DNA from: CAJQQK01 sp965224225
GTDB lineage: Bacteria; Pseudomonadota; Alphaproteobacteria; Rhizobiales; Hyphomicrobiaceae
Length of the DNA: 64,000 nucleotides
NCBI GenBank assembly: GCA_965224225.1
Contig: CBDCZF010000032.1
Coordinates: forward strand, 62,001-126,000
Direction: 5' to 3'
Shown here piece after piece: positions 34,549 to 44,252 of this stretch; positions within the stretch are counted from its first letter, which is position 1, and every line of letters starts with the position of its first letter. The notes beneath the pieces are model-generated. The model was not told the DNA's origin, ran no database searches, and worked only from the letters and a program-made list of their open reading frames with translations. A program made the translations under genes and the position numbers.

Positions 34549-36150
34549 ATGAAATACAAAAGTGTGTTCCTGCTCGCCGCCACGGCGGCTGCAGCCGGCG
34601 CGTTCCTGCCGGCCGTGGCCTACGCGCAAAAGGACGGCGGAATCTTGAAGATGTACCACCGCGGAAATCCGCCAAGTGCATCGATCCACGAAGAAGCGAC
34701 GACATCGACGGTGATGCCGTTCTCCGTCGTCTTCAATAACCTGATCGCGTTCGACGATCGCAAACCGATCAACACGATCGACACAATCATCCCGGAACTC
34801 GCCACCAAGTGGTCCTGGGACGACAGCAAGACGAAGCTCACGTTCACCCTGCGCAACGACGTCAAATGGCATGACGGCAAGCCGTTCACGGCCGAAGACG
34901 TCAAGTGTACGTGGGATCTCCTGCTCGGCAAGTCGAAGCAGCGCCTGCGCAAGAACCCACGCAAGATCTGGTATCACAACCTGAGCGATGTGACGGTTGA
35001 CGGCGCGACGTCGGTCACCTTCTCCCTGGCAAGCCCGCAGCCCGCATTCGTGATGCTGCTCGCTTCAGGTTACTCTCCGGTCTATCCGTGCCACGTCTCA
35101 CCAAAAGACATGCGCACCAATCCGATCGGTACCGGTCCGTTCAAGTTCGTCTCGCTGAAGCGCAACGAGTCGATCACGCTGACCAAGAACGAGAACTACT
35201 TCAAGAAGGGCCTGCCCCATCTTGACGGCATCGAGTGGAAGATCATCAAGTCCCGCTCGACGCGGATCCTCGCTTTCTCCGCCGGTGAATTCGACATGAC
35301 GTTCGTTACCGACGTCTCGCTGCCGCTCCTGAAAGACGTCAAGGAAAAGGCACCGAACGCGGTCTGCGAAGTTGTTGCAACCGGCGTTACGACCAACCTG
35401 ATCGTCAACTCGACCGCCCCGCCGTTCGACAATGCCGATGTGCGTACCGCAATGGCGCTGACGATCGACCGCAAGGCATTCATCGACATCCTCGGCCAGG
35501 GTAAATTCCAGCGCGGCACAGCGATGCTGCCGGTGCCGGAAGGCCGCTGGGGCATGCCGGCAGAGATGATGAACACCATCCCCGGTTATAACCCGGACGT
35601 CGATGCCAACCGTGCCAAGGCACGCAAGATCATGGAAGGACTTGGCTACACCAAGGACAATCCGCTCAAGGTCAAGGTTTCGACGCGTAACATCGCGATC
35701 TACCGCGACCCGGCGGTGATCCTGATCGACCAGCTCAAGCTGATCAACGTGGAGGCTACCCTGGAAGTCGTCGAGACCTCGCAGTGGCACGCCAAGGTCG
35801 CGCGCAAGGACTATGCGGTCGGCCTCAACCTGACCGGCGTCGGCGTCGATGATCCCGATGTGAACCTTTACGAAAACTACTGGTGCACGTCGCAGCGCAA
35901 CTACACGAAGTACTGCAACAAAGACCTTGAAGTGCTGATCAAGAAGCAGTCGGCGATCGAAGATTACGAAGAGCGCCGCAAGCTGGTCTGGGAAATCGAC
36001 AAGAAGCTGCAGGAAGACGTTGCCCGGCCGATCATCTATCACAGCCGCAACGCGACCTGCTGGCAGCCGCACGTCAAGGGCGTCGTCCATCCGCAGAACT
36101 CGAGCTACAACGCCTGGCGCCAGTACGAGCACATGTGGCTCGACAAGTAG
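34549..36150 (+). CDS. ABC transporter peptide/nickel-type substrate-binding protein (SBP family 5)
   Basis: 533 aa with a Sec signal peptide ('FLLAATAAAAGAFLPAVAYA'). The family-5 signature 'TLRNDVKWHDGKPFTAEDV' is at about residues 101-119, and 'DVRTAMALTIDRKAFIDIL' at about 298. It is the first gene of a complete importer: two permeases and two ATPases follow in the same direction. Ligands of this family include di- and oligopeptides, nickel chelates and some glycosides; the ligand here cannot be named. Two strong hairpins follow the stop codon. Confidence 0.9.
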   Translation: MKYKSVFLLAATAAAAGAFLPAVAYAQKDGGILKMYHRGNPPSASIHEEATTSTVMPFSVVFNNLIAFDDRKPINTIDTIIPELATKWSWDDSKTKLTFTLRNDVKWHDGKPFTAEDVKCTWDLLLGKSKQRLRKNPRKIWYHNLSDVTVDGATSVTFSLASPQPAFVMLLASGYSPVYPCHVSPKDMRTNPIGTGPFKFVSLKRNESITLTKNENYFKKGLPHLDGIEWKIIKSRSTRILAFSAGEFDMTFVTDVSLPLLKDVKEKAPNAVCEVVATGVTTNLIVNSTAPPFDNADVRTAMALTIDRKAFIDILGQGKFQRGTAMLPVPEGRWGMPAEMMNTIPGYNPDVDANRAKARKIMEGLGYTKDNPLKVKVSTRNIAIYRDPAVILIDQLKLINVEATLEVVETSQWHAKVARKDYAVGLNLTGVGVDDPDVNLYENYWCTSQRNYTKYCNKDLEVLIKKQSAIEDYEERRKLVWEIDKKLQEDVARPIIYHSRNATCWQPHVKGVVHPQNSSYNAWRQYEHMWLDK

Positions 36151-36177
36151 TGCCAACTGGCTCTGCACAAGAAGTCT

Positions 36178-36226
36178 GTTAGGGGCACCGCCCCTAACAA
36201 CCCCGCCAAAGGACGAAGTCCTTTGG
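36178..36226 (+). repeat. Tandem pair of perfect hairpins between ABC binding-protein and permease genes
   Basis: Hairpin 1: GTTAGGGGC-ACC-GCCCCTAAC (36178-36198), a perfect nine-base stem with a three-base loop. Hairpin 2: CCAAAGGAC-GAA-GTCCTTTGG (36206-36226), again nine bases with a three-base loop. They are seven bases apart and begin 27 bases after the stop codon. The regular twin structure looks like a dispersed palindromic repeat of the REP/RIME type. It could protect the upstream binding-protein mRNA from 3' decay or partly terminate transcription. No second copy is visible in this window. Confidence 0.65.
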
Positions 36227-36251
36227 GAACCTACTCGCGAGGCGCTGCGCC

Positions 36252-37196
36252 ATGACTGGCTACATGATCCGTCGCTTTTTGCTGATGATCCTGACGCTGT
36301 TCGGGATGTCGGTTCTGATCTTCGTGATGCTGCGTCTGGTGCCGGGTAACATCTCGGACATCCTGTTCGACTCGGCAGGGTTCGTCGATCCGGCGGAGAA
36401 GGCGCGGCTCGAGGCCGAACTCGGGCTCGACCAGCCGATCCTGGTGCAATACTGGCAGTGGATCAGCGGCCTGTTGCAAGGCGATCTGGGCTATGCCTAC
36501 GTCTCCGAGCAGCCGGCAATCGACGAGATCGCGCCGCGCATCCCGATCACCGCCAAACTGGCGGGGCTCGCCTTGTTCTTCTCGGTCATTTTCGGTGTGC
36601 CGCTCGGCGTGATCAGCGCCGTCCGGCAGGACACCTGGCTCGACTACACACTGCGCGTCGTCAGTCTTTCCGGACTATCGCTGCCGTCGTTCTGGCTGGG
36701 CCTGCTGGTACTGATGGCCTTCGTGCAGTGGTTTGGCTGGATACCGATCTATACCGACAAGCCGGAGACGTTATGGGATGAACTCTTGCTCTTGAGCATC
36801 CCTGCCGCCGCCGTCGGATTCCGGGCGTCCGCACTGATCATGCGGCTCACGAGATCATCGATGCTCGAGGTCATGCGCCAGGACTACATCCGCACGGCGC
36901 GTGCCAAAGGGGCCACCGAGAATTCGGTGAACTACGATCATGCACTCAGAAACGCGGTACTGCCGGTGATCACTATCATTGGTATCGAGGCCGCTTTCCT
37001 GATCGGCGGATTGATCGTCACCGAGACGGTTTTCAATATTCCGGGCGTCGCCCGCTTCCTGGTCGAGGCGATCCAGTGGCGCGACTATCCGATCGTGCAG
37101 AATCTGGTGATGTTCATCGCATTCGTGGTGGTGTTCATCAACTTCCTGATCGACATGGCCTATGCCATTCTCGACCCGCGCATCAAGTACGAGTAG
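36252..37196 (+). CDS. ABC transporter permease (DppB/OppB-like)
   Basis: 314 aa with six predicted membrane helices. The N-terminus 'MIRRFLLMILTLFGMSVLIF' and the external loop with 'LGLDQPILVQYWQWISGLLQGDLG' (first part about residues 57-75) are usual for DppB. The cytoplasmic EAA loop that contacts the ATPase is 'MRQDYIRTARAKGATENSV' (about 210-228). It pairs with the DppC-like subunit encoded 45 bases downstream to form the channel. Confidence 0.92.
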   Translation: MTGYMIRRFLLMILTLFGMSVLIFVMLRLVPGNISDILFDSAGFVDPAEKARLEAELGLDQPILVQYWQWISGLLQGDLGYAYVSEQPAIDEIAPRIPITAKLAGLALFFSVIFGVPLGVISAVRQDTWLDYTLRVVSLSGLSLPSFWLGLLVLMAFVQWFGWIPIYTDKPETLWDELLLLSIPAAAVGFRASALIMRLTRSSMLEVMRQDYIRTARAKGATENSVNYDHALRNAVLPVITIIGIEAAFLIGGLIVTETVFNIPGVARFLVEAIQWRDYPIVQNLVMFIAFVVVFINFLIDMAYAILDPRIKYE

Positions 37197-37241
37197 GCGA
37201 AACACGGCCCCTTTCGGGCGGCAATAACATGGAGGCCTGAA

Positions 37242-38135
37242 ATGGCTGCCATCGACCATCAAGCCGAACTCAACAAGGCCGGTGCCAACGCTCAAGGTTT
37301 CTGGGGCCAGGCGTTTTACTGGGCACGCAGTTACCCGCTTGGCGCAATCGGCGCCTTTATCGTTCTGCTGTTCGTGCTGGCCGCGATCTTCGCCGACTTC
37401 ATCACGGCCTACGACCCGGTGACGACGAACTCGGCCTCGTCGCTTGCAAAACCGGGCGACGCGCATTTCCTCGGTGCCGACTTCATGGGCCGCGACATGT
37501 GGAGTCGCATCGTCTACGGCGCCCGCATCTCACTGATCGTCGGCATCGGCTCGGCGCTCTTAGGCTCGCTGTTCGGCGTCATCATCGGCCTCGCAACTGG
37601 CTACATCGGCGGCTGGTTCGACCTCCTAATGCAGCGCCTGATCGACATCATGCAGGCGCTGCCGCTGTTGGTCATGGCTCTGCTGATGGCAGCCTCACTC
37701 GGGCCGTCGCTGACCAACACCGTGATTGCCATCGCCATTCCACTGATACCGCAAACCGCGCGTGTGATCCGTGCCAATACATTGGCGCTGCGCGAAATGC
37801 CCTTCGTCGAGGCCTCGAAGGCGGTCGGCATGAGTGAATGGCGCATTGCCGTACAGCACATTCTACCGAACACGCTGGCACCGTTGATCGTGCTCGGCAC
37901 CGCCAAGCTCGGCTCCGCGATCCTCACCGAGGCCTCGCTCTCCTTCCTCGGCCTCGGCATTCCCGAACCGCATCCATCATGGGGGCGCATGCTGTCGGAA
38001 TCGGCTGCTGAGTATGTGCGCACAGCGCCGTGGCTGGTGATCTTCCCCGGCATCGCGATCTCGCTTGCCGTGTTCGGCACCAACCTGCTGGGCGATGCGA
38101 TCCGCGACATCCTGGATCCCAGGCAGCGGCGATGA
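37242..38135 (+). CDS. ABC transporter permease (DppC/OppC-like)
   Basis: 297 aa. The OppC_N segment 'FWGQAFYWARSYPLGAIGAF' is at about 15-34, 'FLGADFMGRDMWSRIVYGAR' (about 74-93) is the characteristic loop of DppC, and the EAA loop is 'REMPFVEASKAVGMSEWRIA' (about 186). 'EASLSFLGLGIPEPHPSWG' is also diagnostic. A GGAGG ribosome site lies nine bases before the ATG. Confidence 0.93.
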   Translation: MAAIDHQAELNKAGANAQGFWGQAFYWARSYPLGAIGAFIVLLFVLAAIFADFITAYDPVTTNSASSLAKPGDAHFLGADFMGRDMWSRIVYGARISLIVGIGSALLGSLFGVIIGLATGYIGGWFDLLMQRLIDIMQALPLLVMALLMAASLGPSLTNTVIAIAIPLIPQTARVIRANTLALREMPFVEASKAVGMSEWRIAVQHILPNTLAPLIVLGTAKLGSAILTEASLSFLGLGIPEPHPSWGRMLSESAAEYVRTAPWLVIFPGIAISLAVFGTNLLGDAIRDILDPRQRR

Positions 38136-38187
38136 GGCTCGTACCGAAGGCACTTCCTCGCCTATCTCAATTCACCGGAACGCATTC

Positions 38188-39239
<1,052 letters not shown>

Positions 39240-39243
<4 letters not shown>

Positions 39244-40262
39244 GCGATACATCGATTGCATCCGCGCCTGACACGAACAGGGCGGCCAACGGCAAGGCAC
39301 CGGTTCTCGAGGTCATTGACCTCAAGAAGCATTTCCCGGTCAAAAAGGGCCTGTTTCAAACAGTTGTGGGGCAGGTCTACGCCGTCGATGGTGTAAGCTT
39401 CGAAATTGGAGAAGGCGAGACGCTGGGGCTGGTTGGCGAGTCGGGTTGCGGCAAGTCCACCGTGGGGCGCACGCTTTTGCGCCTGATCGAGCCGACCGCC
39501 GGCTCGATCAAGGTCGACGGCCGTGATGTCACCAACCTGCCGCGCAGTGAACTCAGGCCCTACCGGCGCGAGATGCAGATCATTTTCCAGGATCCGTTCT
39601 CCTCGCTTGATCCGCGCATGACGGCCGGAGATATCGTCGCTGAACCAATTTCCGTTCACGGCATTGCGCGCGGCAAAGAGCGTCGCGAGATGGTCGCCGA
39701 CCTGTTCGAGCGTGTGGGCTTGAGACGCGCGCAGATGGACAACTTCCCGCACCAGTTCTCGGGCGGTCAGCGCCAGCGCATCGGCATTGCCAGGGCGTTG
39801 GCGCTCAACCCGAAGCTGATCATCGGCGATGAGCCTGTTTCGGCTCTCGACGTTTCGATCCAGGCGCAGGTCATCAACCTGCTGCTCGACCTGCAGGCCG
39901 AGCGCAAGCTTTCCTACCTGTTCATTTCCCATAATCTAGCGGTCGTCGAGCATATCTCGCACCGTATCGCCGTGATGTATCTCGGGCGTATCGTCGAATA
40001 CGCCGACAAGGCAACGATCTTCACCAACCCGAAGCATCCCTACACGATCGCACTGCTGTCCGCGGTGCCGGTGCCCGATCCCTCGCTGAAACGCGAAAAG
40101 CTGGTGATCGAAGGCGACGTGCCAAGTCCGGTCAACCCGCCGTCCGGCTGCCATTTCCACACCCGCTGCCCCTATGCGGAGGAGCGCTGCCGCATGGAAA
40201 CGCCGGCGCTGCGTGAACTGGGCAGTGGCCATGTCGTGGCGTGTCACCTGGCGAAGGCTTGA
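39240..40262 (+). CDS. ABC transporter ATP-binding protein (DppF/OppF-like)
   Basis: 340 aa. Walker A 'GESGCGKSTVGRTLLRL', Q-loop 'FQDPFSSLDPRMTAGDI', signature 'FSGGQRQRIGIARAL', Walker B 'LIIGDEPVSALDVS', and the switch His in 'FISHNLAVVEH' are intact. The C-terminal Cys-rich 'GCHFHTRCPYAEERC' matches the oligopeptide family. It is the last gene of the five-gene importer and converges with the gluconokinase gene at the end of the F420 operon, 20 bases away. Confidence 0.94.
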
Positions 40263-40282
40263 GGGCTTGTTTGGCCTTTCAA

Positions 40283-40777
40283 TCACTCATTGAGCCAAAG
40301 CACAGCCTGACCGGCGATCGCGTCGACGGGCAGGGCGATATCCAGTTCCACGGCCGGTTCTTCGCCTGACGGCACCTCGAGCGTCGCGATCTGGCTGTCG
40401 AGCAGGCCGGGCGGCATGAAGTGGTCCCGGCGGGCCTGCATGCGCGCCTCGATCAGCGCCCGGTCGCCCGCCAAGTGGACGAACCGCACATCGCCGCCTT
40501 GTGCGCTCAGGCGATCGCGGTAGGCGCGTTTCAGCGCCGAGCAGGCAACGACCACCGAGCCGCCGTCACGTTCGATCTCGTTTGCGGCAGCAGAAATTCG
40601 GTCCAACCATGGCCAGCGGTCATCGTCGTCGAGCGGCGTGCCGGATGCCATCTTCGCCCGGTTCACCTCTGGATGGAGGTCGTCGCCTTCGATGAACGGC
40701 CAGTCGAGCGCCGCAGCAATCGCCCGGCCGACGCTCGACTTGCCGCAACCGCTGACCCCCATGACGATGACGATCAC
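40283..40777 (-). CDS. gntK: Gluconokinase
   Basis: 164 aa, the normal size. Walker A is 'GVSGCGKSSVGRAIA' (about 7-21); 'FIEGDDLHPEVNRAKMASG' and 'PLDDDDRWPWL' are the gluconate-binding signatures of GntK, and 'CSALKRAYRDRL' is the lid region. It phosphorylates D-gluconate to 6-phosphogluconate, the substrate of the overlapping gnd. It is the last gene of the nine-gene operon and gives a second entry point into the pathway besides glucose-6-phosphate. Confidence 0.93.
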   Translation of the reverse strand: MIVIVMGVSGCGKSSVGRAIAAALDWPFIEGDDLHPEVNRAKMASGTPLDDDDRWPWLDRISAAANEIERDGGSVVVACSALKRAYRDRLSAQGGDVRFVHLAGDRALIEARMQARRDHFMPPGLLDSQIATLEVPSGEEPAVELDIALPVDAIAGQAVLWLNE

Positions 40778-42177
40778 GCGCCGGGCTCCTGATCAGGCTG
40801 CAGCCACGGCCCGTGGTGGTCGCCCTCGCGATCGGTGCGGCGAAAACCGTGGGCGCCGAAGCGGTCGCGCTGCGCCTGGATCATCTGGGTCGGCAGCGGC
40901 CGGGTGGCAAGCTGTTCGACATAGGCAAGCGAGCTGCCGAGCACCGGCACAGGCAGCCCCGCGACGACTGCGGCGCCCACCACCCGGCGCCAGGCCGGCA
41001 GGCGGTCAGCAACGATCTGGGCGATGTCCGGTATTGCCAGACAATTTCCAACTGCCGGCGCAGCATCGATTGCAGCGGCCAGGTCATCGAGCATACGCAT
41101 GCGCAATATGCTGCCTGCCCGCCAGACGCGCAGTGCATCGGAAAGCGAGCCGGTCCAGCTCTTCTCAGTTGCCGCTGCCGCATAGATCTGGAGACCCTGG
41201 GAGACGGCGGTGACCATGCTGGCGGCAAGCGCCGATTCGAGGTCGTCGATCACGGCCGCACCGAAACCGAAGGGCAGCCCTCGAACGGCGCGAGCGTTCA
41301 TCGCAGCGCGCGCCTCGGCCTGGCCTGAGACCTGCCGGGCGGCCAGGGCCTCGATGATCGCGGTGGCCGGCACGCCGTATTCGATCGCAGCTTCCGACGT
41401 CCAGGTGCCGGTGCCCTTGGCGCCGGCAACGTCATCGATCAGGCCGAGCAGGAACTCGCCGGTCAGCTCATCGCGCGCATTGGCAATGTCGGCTGAGATT
41501 TCGAGCAGAAAGCCGGCGCCCGGGCCTTCACTTGCCCAACGGCCAAGGTGCGCGCTGATTTCATCGGCCGAAAGGCCGAGCCCGTCGCGCAGGATCGCAT
41601 GGCACTCGGCAATGGCCTGCATGATGGCATACTCGATGCCGTTGTGGACCATCTTGACGAAATGGCCGGCGCCGCCCTGACCGAAATGATGGATCGTCGG
41701 ATGATCATCGTGAGCTCGGGCGGCGGCAGACGTCAAAAGATCGCGCGCCTTGGCCCAGTTCTCTTGATCGCCACCGGCCATCATCGCCGCGCCGTTCCGG
41801 GCTCCCTCGGCACCGCCCGAAATGCCGACGCCGAGATAACCGATGCCTTTGGCATCCAGTTCTGCACTCCGCCGTTCCGTGTCGCGATAGTATGAGTTAC
41901 CGCCGTCGATGATGACGTCGCCGGGCGCCAGATGCGGGCTGAGATCGCGGATCTCGTTGTCGACCTGCTCACCTGCCTTGACCATCAGCAAGATCACGCG
42001 GGGTGCCGGCAGGGCGTGAACCAGTTCGGCGTGGCTGTCGACAATCGCTATGCCGTCGGCCCGCCAGGCACGCGCGCTCTCCCAGGCATCGGTGGCGGTG
42101 ATGTCGTGGCCCTTGTCACGCAGGTTGAGCGCCAGGTTGCGGCCCATCACGCCCAATCCGACCAAACCTGCTTTCAT
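40774..42177 (-). CDS. gnd: 6-phosphogluconate dehydrogenase (decarboxylating), likely NAD-preferring
   Basis: 467 aa, the long dimeric form, from the ATG at 42177 (overlaps the lactonase stop by ATGA). Rossmann loop 'GLVGLGVMGRNLALNLRDKG' starts the protein; substrate motifs 'GVGISGGAEGARNG', catalytic Lys and Asn in 'HFVKMVHNGIEY', and the C-terminal 'AQRDRFGAHGF' are present. It oxidises and decarboxylates 6-phosphogluconate to ribulose-5-phosphate. After beta-2 the usual NADP-phosphate-binding Asn-Arg-Ser/Thr is replaced by Asp-Ala-Trp ('ITATDAWESA', residues 30-32 being D-A-W). An acidic residue here normally favours NAD. SGGAEGA replaces the common SGGEEGA. Confidence 0.9.
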   Translation of the reverse strand: MKAGLVGLGVMGRNLALNLRDKGHDITATDAWESARAWRADGIAIVDSHAELVHALPAPRVILLMVKAGEQVDNEIRDLSPHLAPGDVIIDGGNSYYRDTERRSAELDAKGIGYLGVGISGGAEGARNGAAMMAGGDQENWAKARDLLTSAAARAHDDHPTIHHFGQGGAGHFVKMVHNGIEYAIMQAIAECHAILRDGLGLSADEISAHLGRWASEGPGAGFLLEISADIANARDELTGEFLLGLIDDVAGAKGTGTWTSEAAIEYGVPATAIIEALAARQVSGQAEARAAMNARAVRGLPFGFGAAVIDDLESALAASMVTAVSQGLQIYAAAATEKSWTGSLSDALRVWRAGSILRMRMLDDLAAAIDAAPAVGNCLAIPDIAQIVADRLPAWRRVVGAAVVAGLPVPVLGSSLAYVEQLATRPLPTQMIQAQRDRFGAHGFRRTDREGDHHGPWLQPDQEPGA

Positions 42178-43247
42178 GACCGCTGATCTCCGGTTGTCTG
42201 CACATTGTCTGTCTGCGCCAGCACCTCGACCCATACCGGGCCGATTCCGGTCTCGCGTGTCCCGCTAAGTTCGACGCTACCGGTTGCCTGGTCGATCTTA
42301 TATGACGACACGCGATCGGACTTTTCGCCGGCAACAATCAGCCAGCGACCGGAAGGATCGACGGCGAAGTTGCGCGGGCATTCCTCGGTTTCGATCGAGG
42401 TCCTCAGCTGGGGCCTGCCGCTGTCGGGATCGATGACATGGACGCCGACGGTGCTCGAGGTGCGTTCGCTGGTGAAGAGCATACTTCCATCCGGCGTCAC
42501 GTGAATATCCGCGCCCCACGGTGTTTCGGAAAAGCCGGCAGGCAGGTAACTCGTGCGGTGCACTTGGGTGAGCAAACCTGTCCGCCCATCACGAACGCAC
42601 GTTATCAGCGCGCCGTCGAACTCACACAGGATGTAGACGAAGCGGCCATCTGGATGGTGCGCCATATGCCGTGGCCCGCAATCGTCATGCAGCTTCAGTT
42701 GAGCCGGTTCGTTGTCGCTCAACACTCCGGTTGCGGCATCGAAGTGCAGTTGCATGACCAGGGCGGCGCCGAGGTTCGGAACATAGGCGTGGGCGTTGGC
42801 TGGATCGGTGGCGATCTGGTGGGCCTTGCTCGGAACCTCGCGCACTGTCAGCGGTTCAGGCCGGATGACATTGTCATCGCCAATTACATGCACCGAGATC
42901 AAGTCGTTGGCCACCGATGCGCCGAACAGGAAGCGGCCGCTCCGATCGAGGGTAATGTGCGACATCCGGCCAGGTGCCGGCGTAATGGCCATACGTTCGA
43001 GGCGCCCGTTTTCAGGATCGATCGCATGAGTTTGGTAGCGCGGTTCCGGCGTACCGGCGTTGTCGCCATAAACGACGGCATAGAGATGACGGCCGTCCGG
43101 TGCCAAGGCCAGCGGCATGCCGTTGCCGCCAAGCGTCATCCGGTCGAGCCGCGACAGCGAGCCGTTCTCACGATCGAGCGACAGGACGTCAATGCAATCG
43201 CCCTTCGAGCACGAGACATAGACGATGGCATCAGGGCGTTGCGACAT
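42174..43247 (-). CDS. pgl: 6-phosphogluconolactonase, beta-propeller (YbhE) type
   Basis: 357 aa. Repeating blade motifs of a seven-bladed propeller run through the protein: 'LALAPDGRHLYAVVYG', 'ITLDRSGRFLFGASVAND', 'MAHHPDGRFVYILCEFDG', 'IHVTPDGSMLFTSERTS' and 'FAVDPSGRWLIVAGEKSD'. The family hydrolyses 6-phosphogluconolactone, the product of glucose-6-phosphate dehydrogenase, and members sometimes act on other lactones. Its position between an F420-dependent G6PDH operon and gnd makes the sugar-lactone role very likely. It lies nine bases after the LLM gene. Confidence 0.88.
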   Translation of the reverse strand: MSQRPDAIVYVSCSKGDCIDVLSLDRENGSLSRLDRMTLGGNGMPLALAPDGRHLYAVVYGDNAGTPEPRYQTHAIDPENGRLERMAITPAPGRMSHITLDRSGRFLFGASVANDLISVHVIGDDNVIRPEPLTVREVPSKAHQIATDPANAHAYVPNLGAALVMQLHFDAATGVLSDNEPAQLKLHDDCGPRHMAHHPDGRFVYILCEFDGALITCVRDGRTGLLTQVHRTSYLPAGFSETPWGADIHVTPDGSMLFTSERTSSTVGVHVIDPDSGRPQLRTSIETEECPRNFAVDPSGRWLIVAGEKSDRVSSYKIDQATGSVELSGTRETGIGPVWVEVLAQTDNVQTTGDQRS

Positions 43248-43256
43248 CGGACCGGC

Positions 43257-44216
43257 TCATCTGACCTGCGGCATGACCTCTTCGGCGAATTTCTGGATGG
43301 CATCGCACATTTCCGAGATGTCACCTGCCGGGAAGGAAATGTTGAAATGCTTGACGCCGACCTTGGCAAAACCACGAATGTCGTCGGCAATCTCGTCGAC
43401 CGAGCCGGTCATCAGCCGGCGCGGCGTATCGTGCCCGGGTTCGGCCTGCCACGAGAGCGGGCTCAGGACCACGTAGGCAATCTCGATCGTTGCCGGATCC
43501 CGGCCCTCAGCCTCGGCAAGTTTTTTCAGGCGGTCGACTCCGGCGACGAGCCGTTCCGGTGTGTCGAGGCGATGCTTGGGATTGCGCGAACCGGGATACC
43601 AGGCATCTCCGAGCCGGGCGGTGCGCCTGAGTGCCGGATTGCTTTCACCGCCGACCCAGACCGGGATCCTGCGCCCGCCGTATGGCTTCGGCTCGAACTG
43701 AATATTCGAGAACTTGACGAACTCGCCATCGAACGACGGCGCCTGCTGCTCCCAAAGCTCCTTGAAAACCTTGATGTATTCGTCCGTGACGCGGCCGCGG
43801 GCATCGTAAGGATCGGTCTGCAGCGCCTCGAATTCCTCGCGCAACCAGCCGGCGCCGACACCGAGGATCATGCGGCCGTTGGAGAGCACATCAGCGGTCG
43901 ACAGGATTTTGGCAGTCAACACGGCGGGCCGGTGCGGCACGACCATGACAGACGTGAGCAATTTCAGCTTTTCGGTGCAGCCGGCAAGGAAGCACAATGT
44001 TGCAAGCTCTTCGAGGCAGTAGCCGGTGGCTGTCGCCGTCTCCCACTTGCCGCCCTCGCTGTAAGGATAGGTCGAGCCGATTGCCGCCGGCACCAGCACG
44101 TGATCCGAAACGCTGAGGAAATCGAAGCCGACGCGGTCTGCCAGTTGGGCAACCTTCATGTAGGCTTCGCGCGTGCCGAGCGCACCACGTGCCGCCGTAT
44201 TTACTCCAAGTTGCAT
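43257..44216 (-). CDS. LLM-family (luciferase-like) oxidoreductase, putative F420-dependent
   Basis: 319 aa. An alpha/beta-barrel LLM protein: 'MQLGVNTAARGALGTREAYM', 'LADRVGFDFLSVSDHVLVP' (the Asp-His in the F420/FMN pocket), 'LSNGRMILGVGAGWLREEF' and 'IPVWVGGESNPALRRTARLG'. LLM enzymes use either FMNH2 or F420. Its place inside the F420 operon between fbiC (36 bases) and pgl (nine bases) argues for F420. The substrate is unknown: it could reduce or oxidise a carbon compound linked to the sugar pathway, or use F420H2 for some other reduction. Confidence 0.85.
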   Translation of the reverse strand: MQLGVNTAARGALGTREAYMKVAQLADRVGFDFLSVSDHVLVPAAIGSTYPYSEGGKWETATATGYCLEELATLCFLAGCTEKLKLLTSVMVVPHRPAVLTAKILSTADVLSNGRMILGVGAGWLREEFEALQTDPYDARGRVTDEYIKVFKELWEQQAPSFDGEFVKFSNIQFEPKPYGGRRIPVWVGGESNPALRRTARLGDAWYPGSRNPKHRLDTPERLVAGVDRLKKLAEAEGRDPATIEIAYVVLSPLSWQAEPGHDTPRRLMTGSVDEIADDIRGFAKVGVKHFNISFPAGDISEMCDAIQKFAEEVMPQVR

Positions 44217-44252
44217 GGCTCCAAACCTTCTCTTTGCAATAATGCGCCGGGC

